64,000 bases of DNA from an uncultured Christensenellaceae bacterium (GCA_944380305.1 CALWHF010000009.1:1-64000), one strand, 5' to 3'. Positions 16,766 through 26,270 are shown, numbered from the stretch's first letter. Made by a program: numbers and translations. The notes: a model not told the origin generated them from the sequence alone.

Positions 16766-18039
16766 TATTTCATCACGACGTACTGCTCTCTTTCCGCGCC
16801 GACCGAAACGTAGGTTATCGGGCAGCCGACCGCCTTCTCTACGAAAGCGATGTAATCGAGAGCCGCTTTGGGAAGATCGGATACCTTGCGGCAAGAGCTG
16901 ATGTCGCACTTCCAGCCGTCGAGATACTCGATGACGGGCTTAGCCTTGTCGAGACGTTCTCCTCTCGGGAATTCGGTGGTTATCTCGCCGTCAACGTCGT
17001 AAGCGACGCATACGGGGATCTTGTCGAGATAGGAAAGCACGTCGAGCTTTGTCAGAGCGAGTTCGTCCGCGCCCTGCATTTCCACGCCGTACTTCGAAGC
17101 GACGACGTCGAAAGGACCTACCCTGCGGGGTCTGCCCGTAGCCGCGCCGTATTCCGCGCCCGCTTTGCGCAGTTCTTCCGCCTCCGCGCCGAACAGCTCG
17201 ACGGTGAACGGACCTTCGCCGACGCACGACGAATACGCCTTCATTATGCCGAAAACGTTGTCGAGCTTATATTTGGGGATACCCGCTCCGACGGGAGCGT
17301 ACGCCGCGATCGTATTGGACGACGACGTGTACGGATTTATGCCGAAGTCGATGTCTCTGAGCGCGCCGAGCTGCGCCTCGAAGACGACCTTTTTGCCCGC
17401 CTTGACGCACTCGTCGAGGTACTTGCCCGTATTGCATACGAACGGTTTGAGCTGATCGCCGTAGGTCTTGAGCCAGTCCATGATCTCGTCCACGTCGATC
17501 TTCGTGCTGCCGTACGCTTTTTCTATAAACAGATTCTTCCACTCGATGATCGAAGTCATACGCTTTTTCAGCGATTCGGGATAGAAAAGGTCTCCCATCG
17601 TGACGATCTTTTTCAGATATTTGTCGCCGTAGACGGGCGCGATGCCTCTTCTCGTAGAACCATATTTCGCGTCGCCGAGTCTGTCCTCTTCGAGGCAGTC
17701 CTGTCTGACGTGATACGGCATACAGATGACCGCTCTTTCGCTGATCTTGAGGTTTTCGGGGGTGATCTTTACGCCCGCATCGGTCAGTCTCTTCATCTCG
17801 CCGACGAGGTGCTGCATGTCGATGACCATGCCGTTGCCCATCACGTTGACGACTTCGGGACGAAGTATGCCCGAAGGAATGAGGTTGAGAATGAATTTTC
17901 CGAGGTGGTTGACGACGGTATGACCCGCGTTGTTGCCGCCCTGGTATCTTACGACCACGTCGTAATCGCTAGATACGAGGTCAACCATTCTTCCTTTGCC
18001 TTCGTCGCCCCAGTTGATACCTACGATAGCTGTTAACAT
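16765..18039 (-). CDS. purA: Adenylosuccinate synthetase
   Basis: It joins IMP and aspartate using GTP, the first committed step to AMP. The P-loop motif GDEGKG follows INW at residues 9-16, GHTVVN lies near 41-46, and 'ATGRPRRVGPFDV' is in the active site. The length of 424 aa is normal. The site aaaggagataac precedes the ATG. It sits 38 nt downstream of the P-type ATPase gene and overlaps nth by one base. Confidence 0.97.
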   Translation of the reverse strand: MLTAIVGINWGDEGKGRMVDLVSSDYDVVVRYQGGNNAGHTVVNHLGKFILNLIPSGILRPEVVNVMGNGMVIDMQHLVGEMKRLTDAGVKITPENLKISERAVICMPYHVRQDCLEEDRLGDAKYGSTRRGIAPVYGDKYLKKIVTMGDLFYPESLKKRMTSIIEWKNLFIEKAYGSTKIDVDEIMDWLKTYGDQLKPFVCNTGKYLDECVKAGKKVVFEAQLGALRDIDFGINPYTSSSNTIAAYAPVGAGIPKYKLDNVFGIMKAYSSCVGEGPFTVELFGAEAEELRKAGAEYGAATGRPRRVGPFDVVASKYGVEMQGADELALTKLDVLSYLDKIPVCVAYDVDGEITTEFPRGERLDKAKPVIEYLDGWKCDISSCRKVSDLPKAALDYIAFVEKAVGCPITYVSVGAEREQYVVMK

Positions 18040-18077
18040 AATGTTATCTCCTTTTGCTTAGCAAAAAATTTCGTATT

Positions 18078-21000
18078 TCAATCGGACTTCTTGTCTTTTA
18101 CGTCCGGTTTTTCCTTTTTTCTTCCGCGCAGTTCTTCCCAGTAGTCGCGCGTTCTCCTGCCGAAGTCCTTGATCTCGGCGACGAGCGAATTGAACGCCCC
18201 TATCTCCGCTCTCCAGAATATTATCATCGGGAAGACGGCAAGCAGTATGAATACCGTGTTTATCGTCATTTCGGTCGTCAGCCCCGAGATGGAGAGGATA
18301 TTGCGTATGAACGACGAAGTTATCGCCGCGATATACAGCACCAGACACATCGCGATCAGGTACAGCCTCTCTTTTGTGTACGGTATGCAGACCCACATCA
18401 GCATTATAAACGATACAAGACTCGTAACGTAGAACGCCATCGTCGAAACCTGCGCCGACACGTCTATGCCGACATTGCGGTATACGAGACAGATTATCGT
18501 GACCATTGTCGCAACTGTGAATCCCGCAGGCAACGCCTTTTTGAAGACCTTGCTCAGGAACGACCCTCTGACCTTCGTATCGTTCGGTTCGATCGCGAGG
18601 AAGAAGGACGGCAGTCCCACGAACAGTCCGCTTATCAGCGTCAGCTGTATCGGCTCGAAAGGATAGTTCATCTGAAGTATGATCAGAAGAAGCGTCAGCA
18701 GTATGCTGAAAGAAGTCTTGACGAGGAACAGAGACGCCGCGCGCTCTATGTTGTTGATGACTCGTCTGCCTTCGGCGACCACGCTCGGGAGCGCGGCAAA
18801 ATCGCTGTCTAGGAGCACGAGCTGAGCCACGTTTCTGCTCGCCTCGCTGCCCGACGCCATCGCTATCGAACAGTCTGCCTCTTTGAGTGCCATGACGTCG
18901 TTGACTCCGTCGCCCGTCATTCCGACGGTATGACCTTTGGACTTCAGCGAAGTGACGAGCACCTTTTTCTGTTTTGGCGTGACCCTGCCGAATATCGTGT
19001 ATTTGTCGCACGCGTCGAATATCTTTTCGTCTGTGTCAAGTTCGGTAGCGTCGATATATTTATCCGCTCCCGCCAGTCCCGCGCGCTCCGCGACCTTGGA
19101 AACGGTCAGAGGATTGTCGCCCGAGATGACCTTGAGCTCTACGCCCTGCTTTGCGAAATACGCGAGAGTTTCTTTCGCGTTTTCTCTTATCTTGTCCGAA
19201 AGCACGATCAGCGCGATCGGCTTGAGTTTTTCTCTGTCGAGATCGTCCTTGAGAGGCTGCGTCGTCCTTACCAGAACGAGCACGCGGAAACCTTGCGCAC
19301 TGTATTCCCTGACGTCGTTTTCGACGAGCGAATATTTCTCTTTGAGGACGAATTCGGGCGCGCCGACGATGAATTTGCCTACGGGACCGAAGTCCGCCGC
19401 GCTCCACTTCCTCGAAGAGGAGAACGGAACGGTTGCCACCACGTCGTACTTTTCGCTGCTCTTGAAATACTGCGCGAACGCCTCGAACGTCGAACCCTGC
19501 GCTCCGAGAGCCGAAACCATATTCGTCATGATGTCGTCGACGTGACCGAACTTTGTGGAATAGATATGCGTCTTTTCCACCTGCATACTGCCCTCGGTTA
19601 TCGTGCCCGTCTTGTCGAGACACAACATATCGACGCGCGCAAGCGTCTCGATACTGTAAAGATCCTGTACGAGAGTGCGTTTTCTAGCTAGCTTGACGAC
19701 GCCTACCGCAAGCGCGATCGACGTCAGCATCACGAGTCCTTCGGGTATCATTCCCACGACCGATGCGACCGTACCCGTGACCGCCTCGTTTATCGTCGAA
19801 GTGGTTATCTTGTTGGTGTAGAACATCAGAAGTCCCAGCGGGAAAATAGCCAGCGTGACTATTCTGATTATCCAGTTTATCGAGCGCATCAGCTCCGACT
19901 TCGGCTTTTTGAATTTCTTTGCTTCCGCCATGAGCTTGGACGTGAAGTTGTCCGCGCCGACCGCCGAGACACGCGCTTTACACTCTCCAGCCTGCACGAA
20001 ACTGCCCGAATACAGGAAATCTCCGTTCTGCTTGTGCACGTCGTCCTGTTCTCCCGTCAGCAGCGATTCGTTGACCTCGCACTGTCCATCCACGACTATA
20101 CTGTCGGACGGTATCTGCATACCCTGCTTGAGTATCATGATGTCGTCTATGACTATATCCGAGATCTCGCTCTTCACCACGTTGCCGCCTCTGACGAGAT
20201 CGACGTGAGGAGCCGCGATAAGCGACATCTTTTCGAGCACCTTTTTACTTCTTATCTCCTGAACGACGCCGACGATTATGTTTACGGTGACGACGCCGAT
20301 GAAAAGCATGTTCTTCAGCTCTCCGTATACGAATATCAGCGCGGCGAGCACGAAGTTTATGAAGTTGAACAACGTCAGTACGTTAGACCTGAAAATGCCT
20401 ATATACGACTTGGAGACCACGTTGGGCTGGACGTTGTTCATGCCCCTTGCGAATCTCTCCTGCACCTGCTCTTCGGTAAGCCCGAAAGATGGGTCGGGCT
20501 GAACTCTCTCGAGTTCTCCGACGAATTTGTTTTTCTTGTTGAGTTTTCTGAAGTCCTTATCCGCCTTTTCCTGCGCCCTGGACATCTGTTCCTCAACCTT
20601 GGCATCTTCGGCAACGTCTTGTTCCGCAGTCTGTTCCGAAACGGAATCGGCGACCGGAGCGTTTTCTTCGGGGTTGACTTCTTCTGCGATAACGACGTTT
20701 TCAGAAGTCTGTACGTCCGCATTTTCGAATTCCGAAAGATCTTCCTGCGAAACGGTCTCCGCTTTGCTCTTCTTCGCCGTCTTTTTCTTCTTTGCTCCGT
20801 TCTCCGCGGCAGCGTCCGCTTTTACCGCTTCGGGTATCTCCTCTTTTACTGCCTCGGGAAGTGTCTTTTTAGATTTCTTGCTCCTCTGCGCGGTCGAAAC
20901 GGCGACGTCCTGCTGCGAAACGTCGGTATCTGCCGCGGTTTTACCTGACGCCGTTCCCTTTTCTCTGAACTGTCTGGGTGCGCCGTCCGATCCTTTCGCC

Positions 21001-21170
21001 TTGCGCGCCTTGCCCGCGCGCGTAGCGGAAACCGACGCAGCGTTGTTATCTGCGACGTCGTTTGCTGCTGTTTCAGCTGTCTCGGGAGCGGATTTTCCTG
21101 ACGCTTTCGTCTCATACGCGACGACGTCTTCCGCGACCTTTTTCTTTTTGGTCTTTTCAGAGGTTGCCAT
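18078..21170 (-). CDS. Cation-translocating P-type ATPase with long charged N-terminal extension (1030 aa)
   Basis: This is an ATP-driven membrane ion pump. The phosphorylated Asp is in DKTGT at 519-523, the actuator loop (TGE) is in LLTGEQ near 371-374, and TGDGVND lies near residue 760. M4 reads VVGMIPEGL. About ten TM helices are visible from residue 255 on. The pattern resembles MgtA/CaxP/Exp7-like pumps of Firmicutes; Ca2+, Mn2+ or Mg2+ are possible and the ion cannot be fixed by eye. Residues 1-215 are unlike any P-type ATPase core: Lys/Ala-rich, then Glu/Ala/Val-rich, without hydrophobic segments, probably disordered. There is no Shine-Dalgarno, and the promoter at 21180-21208 would start transcription about 3 nt before the ATG. 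Confidence 0.9.
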   Translation of the reverse strand: MATSEKTKKKKVAEDVVAYETKASGKSAPETAETAANDVADNNAASVSATRAGKARKAKGSDGAPRQFREKGTASGKTAADTDVSQQDVAVSTAQRSKKSKKTLPEAVKEEIPEAVKADAAAENGAKKKKTAKKSKAETVSQEDLSEFENADVQTSENVVIAEEVNPEENAPVADSVSEQTAEQDVAEDAKVEEQMSRAQEKADKDFRKLNKKNKFVGELERVQPDPSFGLTEEQVQERFARGMNNVQPNVVSKSYIGIFRSNVLTLFNFINFVLAALIFVYGELKNMLFIGVVTVNIIVGVVQEIRSKKVLEKMSLIAAPHVDLVRGGNVVKSEISDIVIDDIMILKQGMQIPSDSIVVDGQCEVNESLLTGEQDDVHKQNGDFLYSGSFVQAGECKARVSAVGADNFTSKLMAEAKKFKKPKSELMRSINWIIRIVTLAIFPLGLLMFYTNKITTSTINEAVTGTVASVVGMIPEGLVMLTSIALAVGVVKLARKRTLVQDLYSIETLARVDMLCLDKTGTITEGSMQVEKTHIYSTKFGHVDDIMTNMVSALGAQGSTFEAFAQYFKSSEKYDVVATVPFSSSRKWSAADFGPVGKFIVGAPEFVLKEKYSLVENDVREYSAQGFRVLVLVRTTQPLKDDLDREKLKPIALIVLSDKIRENAKETLAYFAKQGVELKVISGDNPLTVSKVAERAGLAGADKYIDATELDTDEKIFDACDKYTIFGRVTPKQKKVLVTSLKSKGHTVGMTGDGVNDVMALKEADCSIAMASGSEASRNVAQLVLLDSDFAALPSVVAEGRRVINNIERAASLFLVKTSFSILLTLLLIILQMNYPFEPIQLTLISGLFVGLPSFFLAIEPNDTKVRGSFLSKVFKKALPAGFTVATMVTIICLVYRNVGIDVSAQVSTMAFYVTSLVSFIMLMWVCIPYTKERLYLIAMCLVLYIAAITSSFIRNILSISGLTTEMTINTVFILLAVFPMIIFWRAEIGAFNSLVAEIKDFGRRTRDYWEELRGRKKEKPDVKDKKSD

Positions 21171-21179
21171 ACATTAAAT

Positions 21180-21208
21180 AATATAACATTTTTATAATAT
21201 TAAGTCAA
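21180..21208 (-). promoter_or_regulatory. Promoter of the P-type ATPase gene, placed for a leaderless mRNA
   Basis: TTGACT (21208-21203), 17 bp, TATATT (21185-21180) on the minus strand. The -10 box ends 9 nt before the ATG at 21170, leaving an mRNA leader of about 3 nt. Confidence 0.6.
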
Positions 21209-21404
21209 TAAATTATTCTCTATCCGATGCTGACGATACCTCTTTTCGTAAAATTCACAGTCTTCTGGGACCGTAGGTTTTTGCGTTTGAGACGATACCC
21301 TGCGACGGCAATGCGAGACCCGACCGACCGCGGCGCGCGTCCGTACGCCTTAAACGAAACTCCTTTATCCGCCGCATCCATCCGCAAAAAGCGGAAAACC
21401 AAAA

Positions 21405-21431
21405 GAAAAAGTCCCTTTTCGGGGACTTTTG
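21405..21431 (-). terminator. Terminator of the aromatic amino acid operon
   Basis: Stem aaaagtccc/gggacttt(t) with a T-run on the minus strand, 14 nt after the tyrA stop at 21445. Confidence 0.75.
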
Positions 21432-21444
21432 ATTCTGTCGCGTT

Positions 21445-22296
21445 TCACAGTTCCTTGTTGAATTCCGTCCTGCGCTTTGTCGCTCTGACGAACTGCTCTT
21501 CGAGCACGTCTTTGTCCTCGTCCTCGAGAGCTTTTTTGATTATATCGAGACACTTTTCGAATTCTTTTATAGAATTGAGCAGGTTTTCTCTGTTGCCGAG
21601 GAAAAGCTCTGACCACAGCTTTTCGTTGATGTTGGCGATACGCGTAAGATCGCGGTAGCTGTCGCCGACGAATCTAGGAGTGTCGAACTTCCTGTCGTCG
21701 CTGTTGACGAGTGCGACGGCTATCGCGTGCGGCAGCTGCGAGACGAAGGATATTATCTTGTCGTGTTCTTCGGGAGTCAGCCTCATTATATTCCTGAATC
21801 CCATTTCCCTCGCGAGTCTTTCTATCGTCTCGATCGACTCTTTCTTGTTCCGCTTTGACGGCGTGATTATGAAATTCGCGCCCTTGAAGACGTTTTCGTC
21901 CGCGTAATCTATGCCCTTCTTCTCTCTGCCCGCCATCGGATGAGCGAACACGAAGTCCGCGTCTTCGGGCAAAAGGCTCTCTATCCTCGTCGTGAAATGC
22001 GACTTTATGCCTGCGACGTCGGTGATTATCACGCCGTCTTTCAGCAGTCCTTTTATCTTCTTAAGCTCGCCTTCGACCTGTTTCGGGTACAGCGCGATGA
22101 CGACTATGTCCGAAGTCGGGACGAAGTCTTTTTCCGACGTTGAGGCTGCGTCGGTTATCCCGCGCGCGGCAGCCTTGCGGACGGTATCCTCGTCGCAGTC
22201 CACGCCGAAGACGGTATACCCCGCCTTTCTCAACGCGCTCGCATACGACGCCCCGATAACGCCTAGACCTATGACCGTAATCCTCTCTTTCGCCAT
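21445..22296 (-). CDS. tyrA: Prephenate dehydrogenase (283 aa)
   Basis: It oxidatively decarboxylates prephenate to 4-hydroxyphenylpyruvate. The N-terminal Rossmann motif GLGVIGASYASALRKAGY is at residues 9-26. The catalytic region includes VAGIKSHF and FAHPMAGREKKGI, with the conserved His in HPMAG. A helical C-terminal dimerisation domain follows, including QLPHAIAVAL. No ACT or chorismate mutase domain is fused. The ATG at 22296 overlaps the aroQ stop (TGATG). It is the last gene of the aro operon. Confidence 0.94.
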   Translation of the reverse strand: MAKERITVIGLGVIGASYASALRKAGYTVFGVDCDEDTVRKAAARGITDAASTSEKDFVPTSDIVVIALYPKQVEGELKKIKGLLKDGVIITDVAGIKSHFTTRIESLLPEDADFVFAHPMAGREKKGIDYADENVFKGANFIITPSKRNKKESIETIERLAREMGFRNIMRLTPEEHDKIISFVSQLPHAIAVALVNSDDRKFDTPRFVGDSYRDLTRIANINEKLWSELFLGNRENLLNSIKEFEKCLDIIKKALEDEDKDVLEEQFVRATKRRTEFNKEL

Positions 22297-22742
22297 CACT
22301 TTATATCCTCGTATTTCCCGCTTTGTATCATCTTCACCGCGAGAACGTAACCGTCGAAGCCTTTGCCGCATATCTGCGCTCTGCATACGGGGGCGGTGAC
22401 GGAGACGTGTCTGAACTCTTCCCTCTTGTCGATCGCCGAGATATGCACCTCGACGACGGGAAGCATTATCGCCTTTATCGCGTCGCGAATAGCGTAGCTG
22501 TAATGAGTGTGCGCGGCGGGATTTATTACCACTCCGTCGTACTTTTCAAAGAAACATCTGTGCAGACAATCGACGATGTCTCCCTCGTGATTGCTCTGGA
22601 AAAAATCTAGCTCCGTGTCGGTTTCGGAGCAATTCTTTCTGATGTACGAGTAGAGATCCTCCAGCGTGTTCTCGCCGTAAACGTCTTTTTCGCGAGTGCC
22701 CAGCATATTCATGTTGACGCCGTTTATCACCATAATCTTCAT
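22296..22742 (-). CDS. aroQ: 3-dehydroquinate dehydratase, type II (148 aa)
   Basis: It dehydrates 3-dehydroquinate to 3-dehydroshikimate. Type II features are present: NGVNMNMLGTRE near residues 6-17, the catalytic Tyr in DVYGENTLEDL, QSNHEGDIVD, NPAAHTHYSYAIRDA and VEVHISAIDKREEFRHVS. The start at 22742 overlaps the aroE/aroK stop as ATGA; the ATG 9 nt upstream lies too close to the ggag ribosome site. The length is normal. Confidence 0.95.
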   Translation of the reverse strand: MKIMVINGVNMNMLGTREKDVYGENTLEDLYSYIRKNCSETDTELDFFQSNHEGDIVDCLHRCFFEKYDGVVINPAAHTHYSYAIRDAIKAIMLPVVEVHISAIDKREEFRHVSVTAPVCRAQICGKGFDGYVLAVKMIQSGKYEDIK

Positions 22743-24064
22743 TGTCCGCATTCTCCTTTTTTTATTATCGCGAGCAGTCTGTCGAGACCCGTAGCCGCGT
22801 CGCAGTCGTTGTCGAGCACGGCTTGCGCGGTCGAATAATATCTGCTCTTTCTCGCCGCGTATATCGAGCGGAGTTTATCCGCTCCTTCGCTGAGCAGAGG
22901 TCTCGTCGAACAGTCCACTCCCGCGACGATGTTTTGTATTTTTCTTCTGATGAAAACCGTTGCGCCCGACAGCAGCATCACGTCCGCGTTCGCAACCCTC
23001 TTTATGCAGCCGCCGCCCGTCGCGACGACCAGTCCTTTTTCGAGAGAAAGCGCGTACAGTGCGCGGCTTTCGGCGTCTCTGAACGTCTTTTCGCCGTCTG
23101 CGAACAGCTCCTTGATGCTCTTTCCTTCTCTTTCGACTATGTACTCGTCCATATCGACGAACTTCCTGCCCGTCGCGTCCGCGAGCATTCTGCCGAGTGT
23201 ACTCTTGCCGCAGGACATTATCCCCGTCAGATAGATATTCAGCCCGCCTTTCAGAGCCTCTTCGAAGGACAGTTTTCTGAATATCTTTTTGGTCGCGCCG
23301 TTATCGACGTCCTCGTCTCTCCATATACTCTGCGACTTCATCGCCTGCGCGACGAGCATGTACAGCCCGCCTACGCACCTTTTGCCGAGTTTCGCGCCGA
23401 GACGGAGAAACTGCGTATACATCGGGTTGTAGACTATGTCCGCGAGCGCGTCGAAACGCGCGACAACTCTCTCGTCCACCGGGCTGATCCCTTCTTTGGG
23501 ATACATCCCCACGGGCGTGCAGTTGACGAGAAGGAATCCCCTCTCTCCCGCGTCGCACCTTGCGTCAAGTTCGTCGTAGCCTATTACCTCGGCGTTCACG
23601 TCTTTTACGTTATCCTTGTTTCTGCTGACTATCGTGACCTTCGCGCCTATGCCGCACAGCGCGTGGACTACCGATCTCGCCGCACCGCCGTATCCCAGCA
23701 CGGTGACCTTTTTGCCTTTCGCGTCTATGCCTCTCGACGCCAGCATGTCGGCAAATCCGTACGGGTCGCTGTTGTAGCCTTCGAGCCTGTCGCCCCTGCG
23801 CTTTATCGTATTGACCGCGCCAATGTTCTCCGCCTCGTCCGAGACGTAATCGAGGTTTGCCATAACGTCCGTCTTATACGGTATCGTCACGTTCACTCCG
23901 TCGTAGCTCAGAAGAAGGTCTCTCGAAGAGCGTATGTCCTCTCTCGCGATCTCTCTGACGTCGTAAACGCCCTTTTCTCCTTTGATGTCGAAGAACGCCT
24001 CGTGTATCTGCGGCGAACGCGTATGCGCGAGTTTTTCGCCTATAACGCAAAATCTGTTGTCCAC
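22739..24064 (-). CDS. Fused shikimate dehydrogenase--shikimate kinase (441 aa)
   Basis: One polypeptide catalyses two successive steps, dehydroshikimate to shikimate to shikimate 3-phosphate. Residues 1-265 are AroE: HTRSPQIH (14-21), NVTIPYK (58-64, with the catalytic Lys), NADP site LGYGGAARSV (about 123-132) and NCTPVGM (181-187). Residues 275-441 are AroK: P-loop GIMSCGKS (281-288), the magnesium and substrate Asp in MDEYI, GGGCI and RPLLS. The junction (GATKKIFRKLSFEEALKGG) is a short linker. Both halves look complete, so both activities are expected. There is no separate aroE or aroK in the operon. Confidence 0.93.
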   Translation of the reverse strand: MDNRFCVIGEKLAHTRSPQIHEAFFDIKGEKGVYDVREIAREDIRSSRDLLLSYDGVNVTIPYKTDVMANLDYVSDEAENIGAVNTIKRRGDRLEGYNSDPYGFADMLASRGIDAKGKKVTVLGYGGAARSVVHALCGIGAKVTIVSRNKDNVKDVNAEVIGYDELDARCDAGERGFLLVNCTPVGMYPKEGISPVDERVVARFDALADIVYNPMYTQFLRLGAKLGKRCVGGLYMLVAQAMKSQSIWRDEDVDNGATKKIFRKLSFEEALKGGLNIYLTGIMSCGKSTLGRMLADATGRKFVDMDEYIVEREGKSIKELFADGEKTFRDAESRALYALSLEKGLVVATGGGCIKRVANADVMLLSGATVFIRRKIQNIVAGVDCSTRPLLSEGADKLRSIYAARKSRYYSTAQAVLDNDCDAATGLDRLLAIIKKGECGQ

Positions 24065-25195
24065 TTATTCCTCCTGAGGCGCGTTCTTGACGTACTCTCC
24101 GAGCAGCTTGAAACCGAGAGTCGATCTTTCGACGTAATAAAGTGCCTGGATCATGTCCTTGCTGTTGCAGTTGCCCTCGAGGTCTACGACGAAGTAGTAA
24201 CTCCCGGGGTTGTTCTTGAGCGGACGGGACTCGATCTTGACCATGTTTATCCCGTAACGTGTGAAGAAACGCAGAACTTTATACAGCGCGCCCGACTCGT
24301 TTTTCAGCGTAAAGCTGACGGTCACTTTGTCCGCATCCGTATCGGCAAGCGTTCTTGATATTACTATAAATCGGGTGAAATTTTCTTTGTCGCTGTTTAT
24401 CCCGTCTGCGAGCACTTCAAGCCCGTATATCTCTGCCGCAGACCTTGCAGCGACCGCCGCGAGCGACTTGTCGCCCTTTTTGGCAACCATTTCGGCAGCC
24501 AGCGCGGTATTTGCGTACGGCACGAGATTCCAGCCCCCTTCCACGAGGAAATCGTGAGCCTGCTCGAGGGCTTCCGCCTTGGAATATACGGTCTTTACGT
24601 CTCCTATACCCGCGCCTTTGACGCCGAGAAGGCAGTGATTTATCCTTATCCATTGCTCTCCGACGATAAAGCAATTGTATTTTCCCAAAAGATCGTACAC
24701 TTCGACAACCGAGCCTATCGAAGAGTTTTCAAGCGGTACCACGCCGTAATCTATCTCGCCTTTGTCGATAGCGTCGAACACGTCGCCGAAAGCGCGGTAT
24801 GCGGTCATGCCGCTCGCGCCCGCGAAAAATTCCGCCGCTGCCTGTTGCGAATAACTGCCCGCCGTACCCTGAAAACCTATTTTCGCATCGGACGAAAACG
24901 CCTTGCGCTCTCTCGCCGTCTCTTCGACGGGATTGGCCTTGAGCTGAACTTCTTTGCTGAGATCCATGACCGCCGTCATGAAATCGCGGGTCTCGTTGGA
25001 ATATTCCTTGTTTTTCAGACGGTCGACTGCGCGGGACAGGACTTCCTGTTCCCTTCCGCTCTGCAGGACGGACGCGCCCGCCGCGTGCTTATACTCGGCG
25101 ACCTGTTTCGCCACGTCCATTCTGCGCTCGAAAAGCGGGATCATCTCGTCGTCTATTCCGTCAATTTCTCTTCTCAGATCTTTTATGTCTCTCAT
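24065..25195 (-). CDS. pheA: Bifunctional chorismate mutase / prephenate dehydratase (P-protein, 376 aa)
   Basis: It turns chorismate into prephenate and then phenylpyruvate. Residues 1-88 form an AroQ-type chorismate mutase (LRREIDGIDDEMIPLFERRMDVAKQVAEYK). A prephenate dehydratase domain follows (GFQGTAGSYSQQAA, and the active-site Thr region ENFTRFIVISR). The C-terminal ACT domain (about 290-365) contains the ESRP motif (KIESRPLKNNPGSYYFVVDLEG), which binds phenylalanine for feedback inhibition. The start at 25195 has ggag 7 nt upstream and lies 2 nt after the aroC stop; an earlier in-frame ATG would sit inside aroC. Confidence 0.95.
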   Translation of the reverse strand: MRDIKDLRREIDGIDDEMIPLFERRMDVAKQVAEYKHAAGASVLQSGREQEVLSRAVDRLKNKEYSNETRDFMTAVMDLSKEVQLKANPVEETARERKAFSSDAKIGFQGTAGSYSQQAAAEFFAGASGMTAYRAFGDVFDAIDKGEIDYGVVPLENSSIGSVVEVYDLLGKYNCFIVGEQWIRINHCLLGVKGAGIGDVKTVYSKAEALEQAHDFLVEGGWNLVPYANTALAAEMVAKKGDKSLAAVAARSAAEIYGLEVLADGINSDKENFTRFIVISRTLADTDADKVTVSFTLKNESGALYKVLRFFTRYGINMVKIESRPLKNNPGSYYFVVDLEGNCNSKDMIQALYYVERSTLGFKLLGEYVKNAPQEE

Positions 25196-25196
25196 T

Positions 25197-26270
25197 TCAT
25201 TCTCCGACAAACTGCCATACCGCAAGAGCCGCAGCCGCCTCTATCACGGGAAGCGCGCGTACGACTATGCACGGGTCGTGCCTGCCCTTCAGCGAAAATC
25301 TCACGTTCTCGCCCGTAGCGAGATTGACAGTATTCTGTTCCTTGAATATCGATGCGGTAGGCTTTATCGCGACGTTGAAAACTATCGGCATACCTGTGGA
25401 TATACCGCCCAGCACGCCGCCGTTGTTGTTGGTGCGCGTCTTTACGTTCTTTCCTTCGTCGAAATACCACTCGTCGTTTGCCTGACTGCCGCGTTTTTGA
25501 GCGATTCCGAACCCGTTGCCGAACTCTATACCCTTGACCGCGGGCACGGAGAAAAGAATCGAAGCCGCAACGCTCTCAATGCTCTCGAAAAGCGGATCGC
25601 CGTACCCCGCGGGCACGCCGACGACGGCACATTCTATCCTTCCGCCGACGCTGTCTCCGTCCTTTCTCGCGTCCTCTATCGCCTTTTTCGCCGTTTCGGT
25701 CTTTTCCGCGTTAAGCATCGGGAATTTCGAGCCGCTCAACGACTTTATCGTCTCTTCGGATATTTCCGTGCCGAATCTGTCGTCTTCGACGTCCGCCACC
25801 GACAGGATATGCGAAACGACTTTTATGCCCTTTTGCGCAAGCAGTTGTCTTGCTATCGCGCCAGCGAAAACCACGGGAGCGGTCAGTCTGCCTGAGCTTG
25901 CCCCTCCGCCTCTGTAATCGTTGTGTTCGCCGTATCTGACGCGGTATCCGTAGTCCGCATGCGACGGACGCATCACGTCCTTGAGCGCGGAATAGTCGGA
26001 CGACTTCGTATTCGTGTTCCTTATCACCGCGCAGATCGGAGTGCCCTCGGTCACGCCGTCCATGACGCCGCTGAGGATCTCGGGCTCGTCAGCCTCTTTT
26101 CTCGGCGTGGAAAAATCGCCCCCTGGAGCGCGTCTCGCCATCTGCGCCTTTATCGCACCTACGTCAAGTTCGACGCCTGCGGGCACGCCGTCCACCACTA
26201 CGCCTATCGCAGTGCCGTGAGATTCTCCGAATACGGTAATTTTCAGTTTGTTTCCCCACGTTGAGCTCAT
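25197..26270 (-). CDS. aroC: Chorismate synthase
   Basis: This FMN-dependent enzyme converts EPSP to chorismate. Signatures include FGESHGTAIG (residues 14-23), the conserved RPSHADYGYRVRYGEHNDYRGGG block and GKNVKTRTNNNGGVLGGISTGMPI, with RHDPCIVVRALPVIEAAAAL near the end. The length of 357 aa is usual. Its ATG overlaps the aroA stop (ATGA). Confidence 0.97.
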   Translation of the reverse strand: MSSTWGNKLKITVFGESHGTAIGVVVDGVPAGVELDVGAIKAQMARRAPGGDFSTPRKEADEPEILSGVMDGVTEGTPICAVIRNTNTKSSDYSALKDVMRPSHADYGYRVRYGEHNDYRGGGASSGRLTAPVVFAGAIARQLLAQKGIKVVSHILSVADVEDDRFGTEISEETIKSLSGSKFPMLNAEKTETAKKAIEDARKDGDSVGGRIECAVVGVPAGYGDPLFESIESVAASILFSVPAVKGIEFGNGFGIAQKRGSQANDEWYFDEGKNVKTRTNNNGGVLGGISTGMPIVFNVAIKPTASIFKEQNTVNLATGENVRFSLKGRHDPCIVVRALPVIEAAAALAVWQFVGE

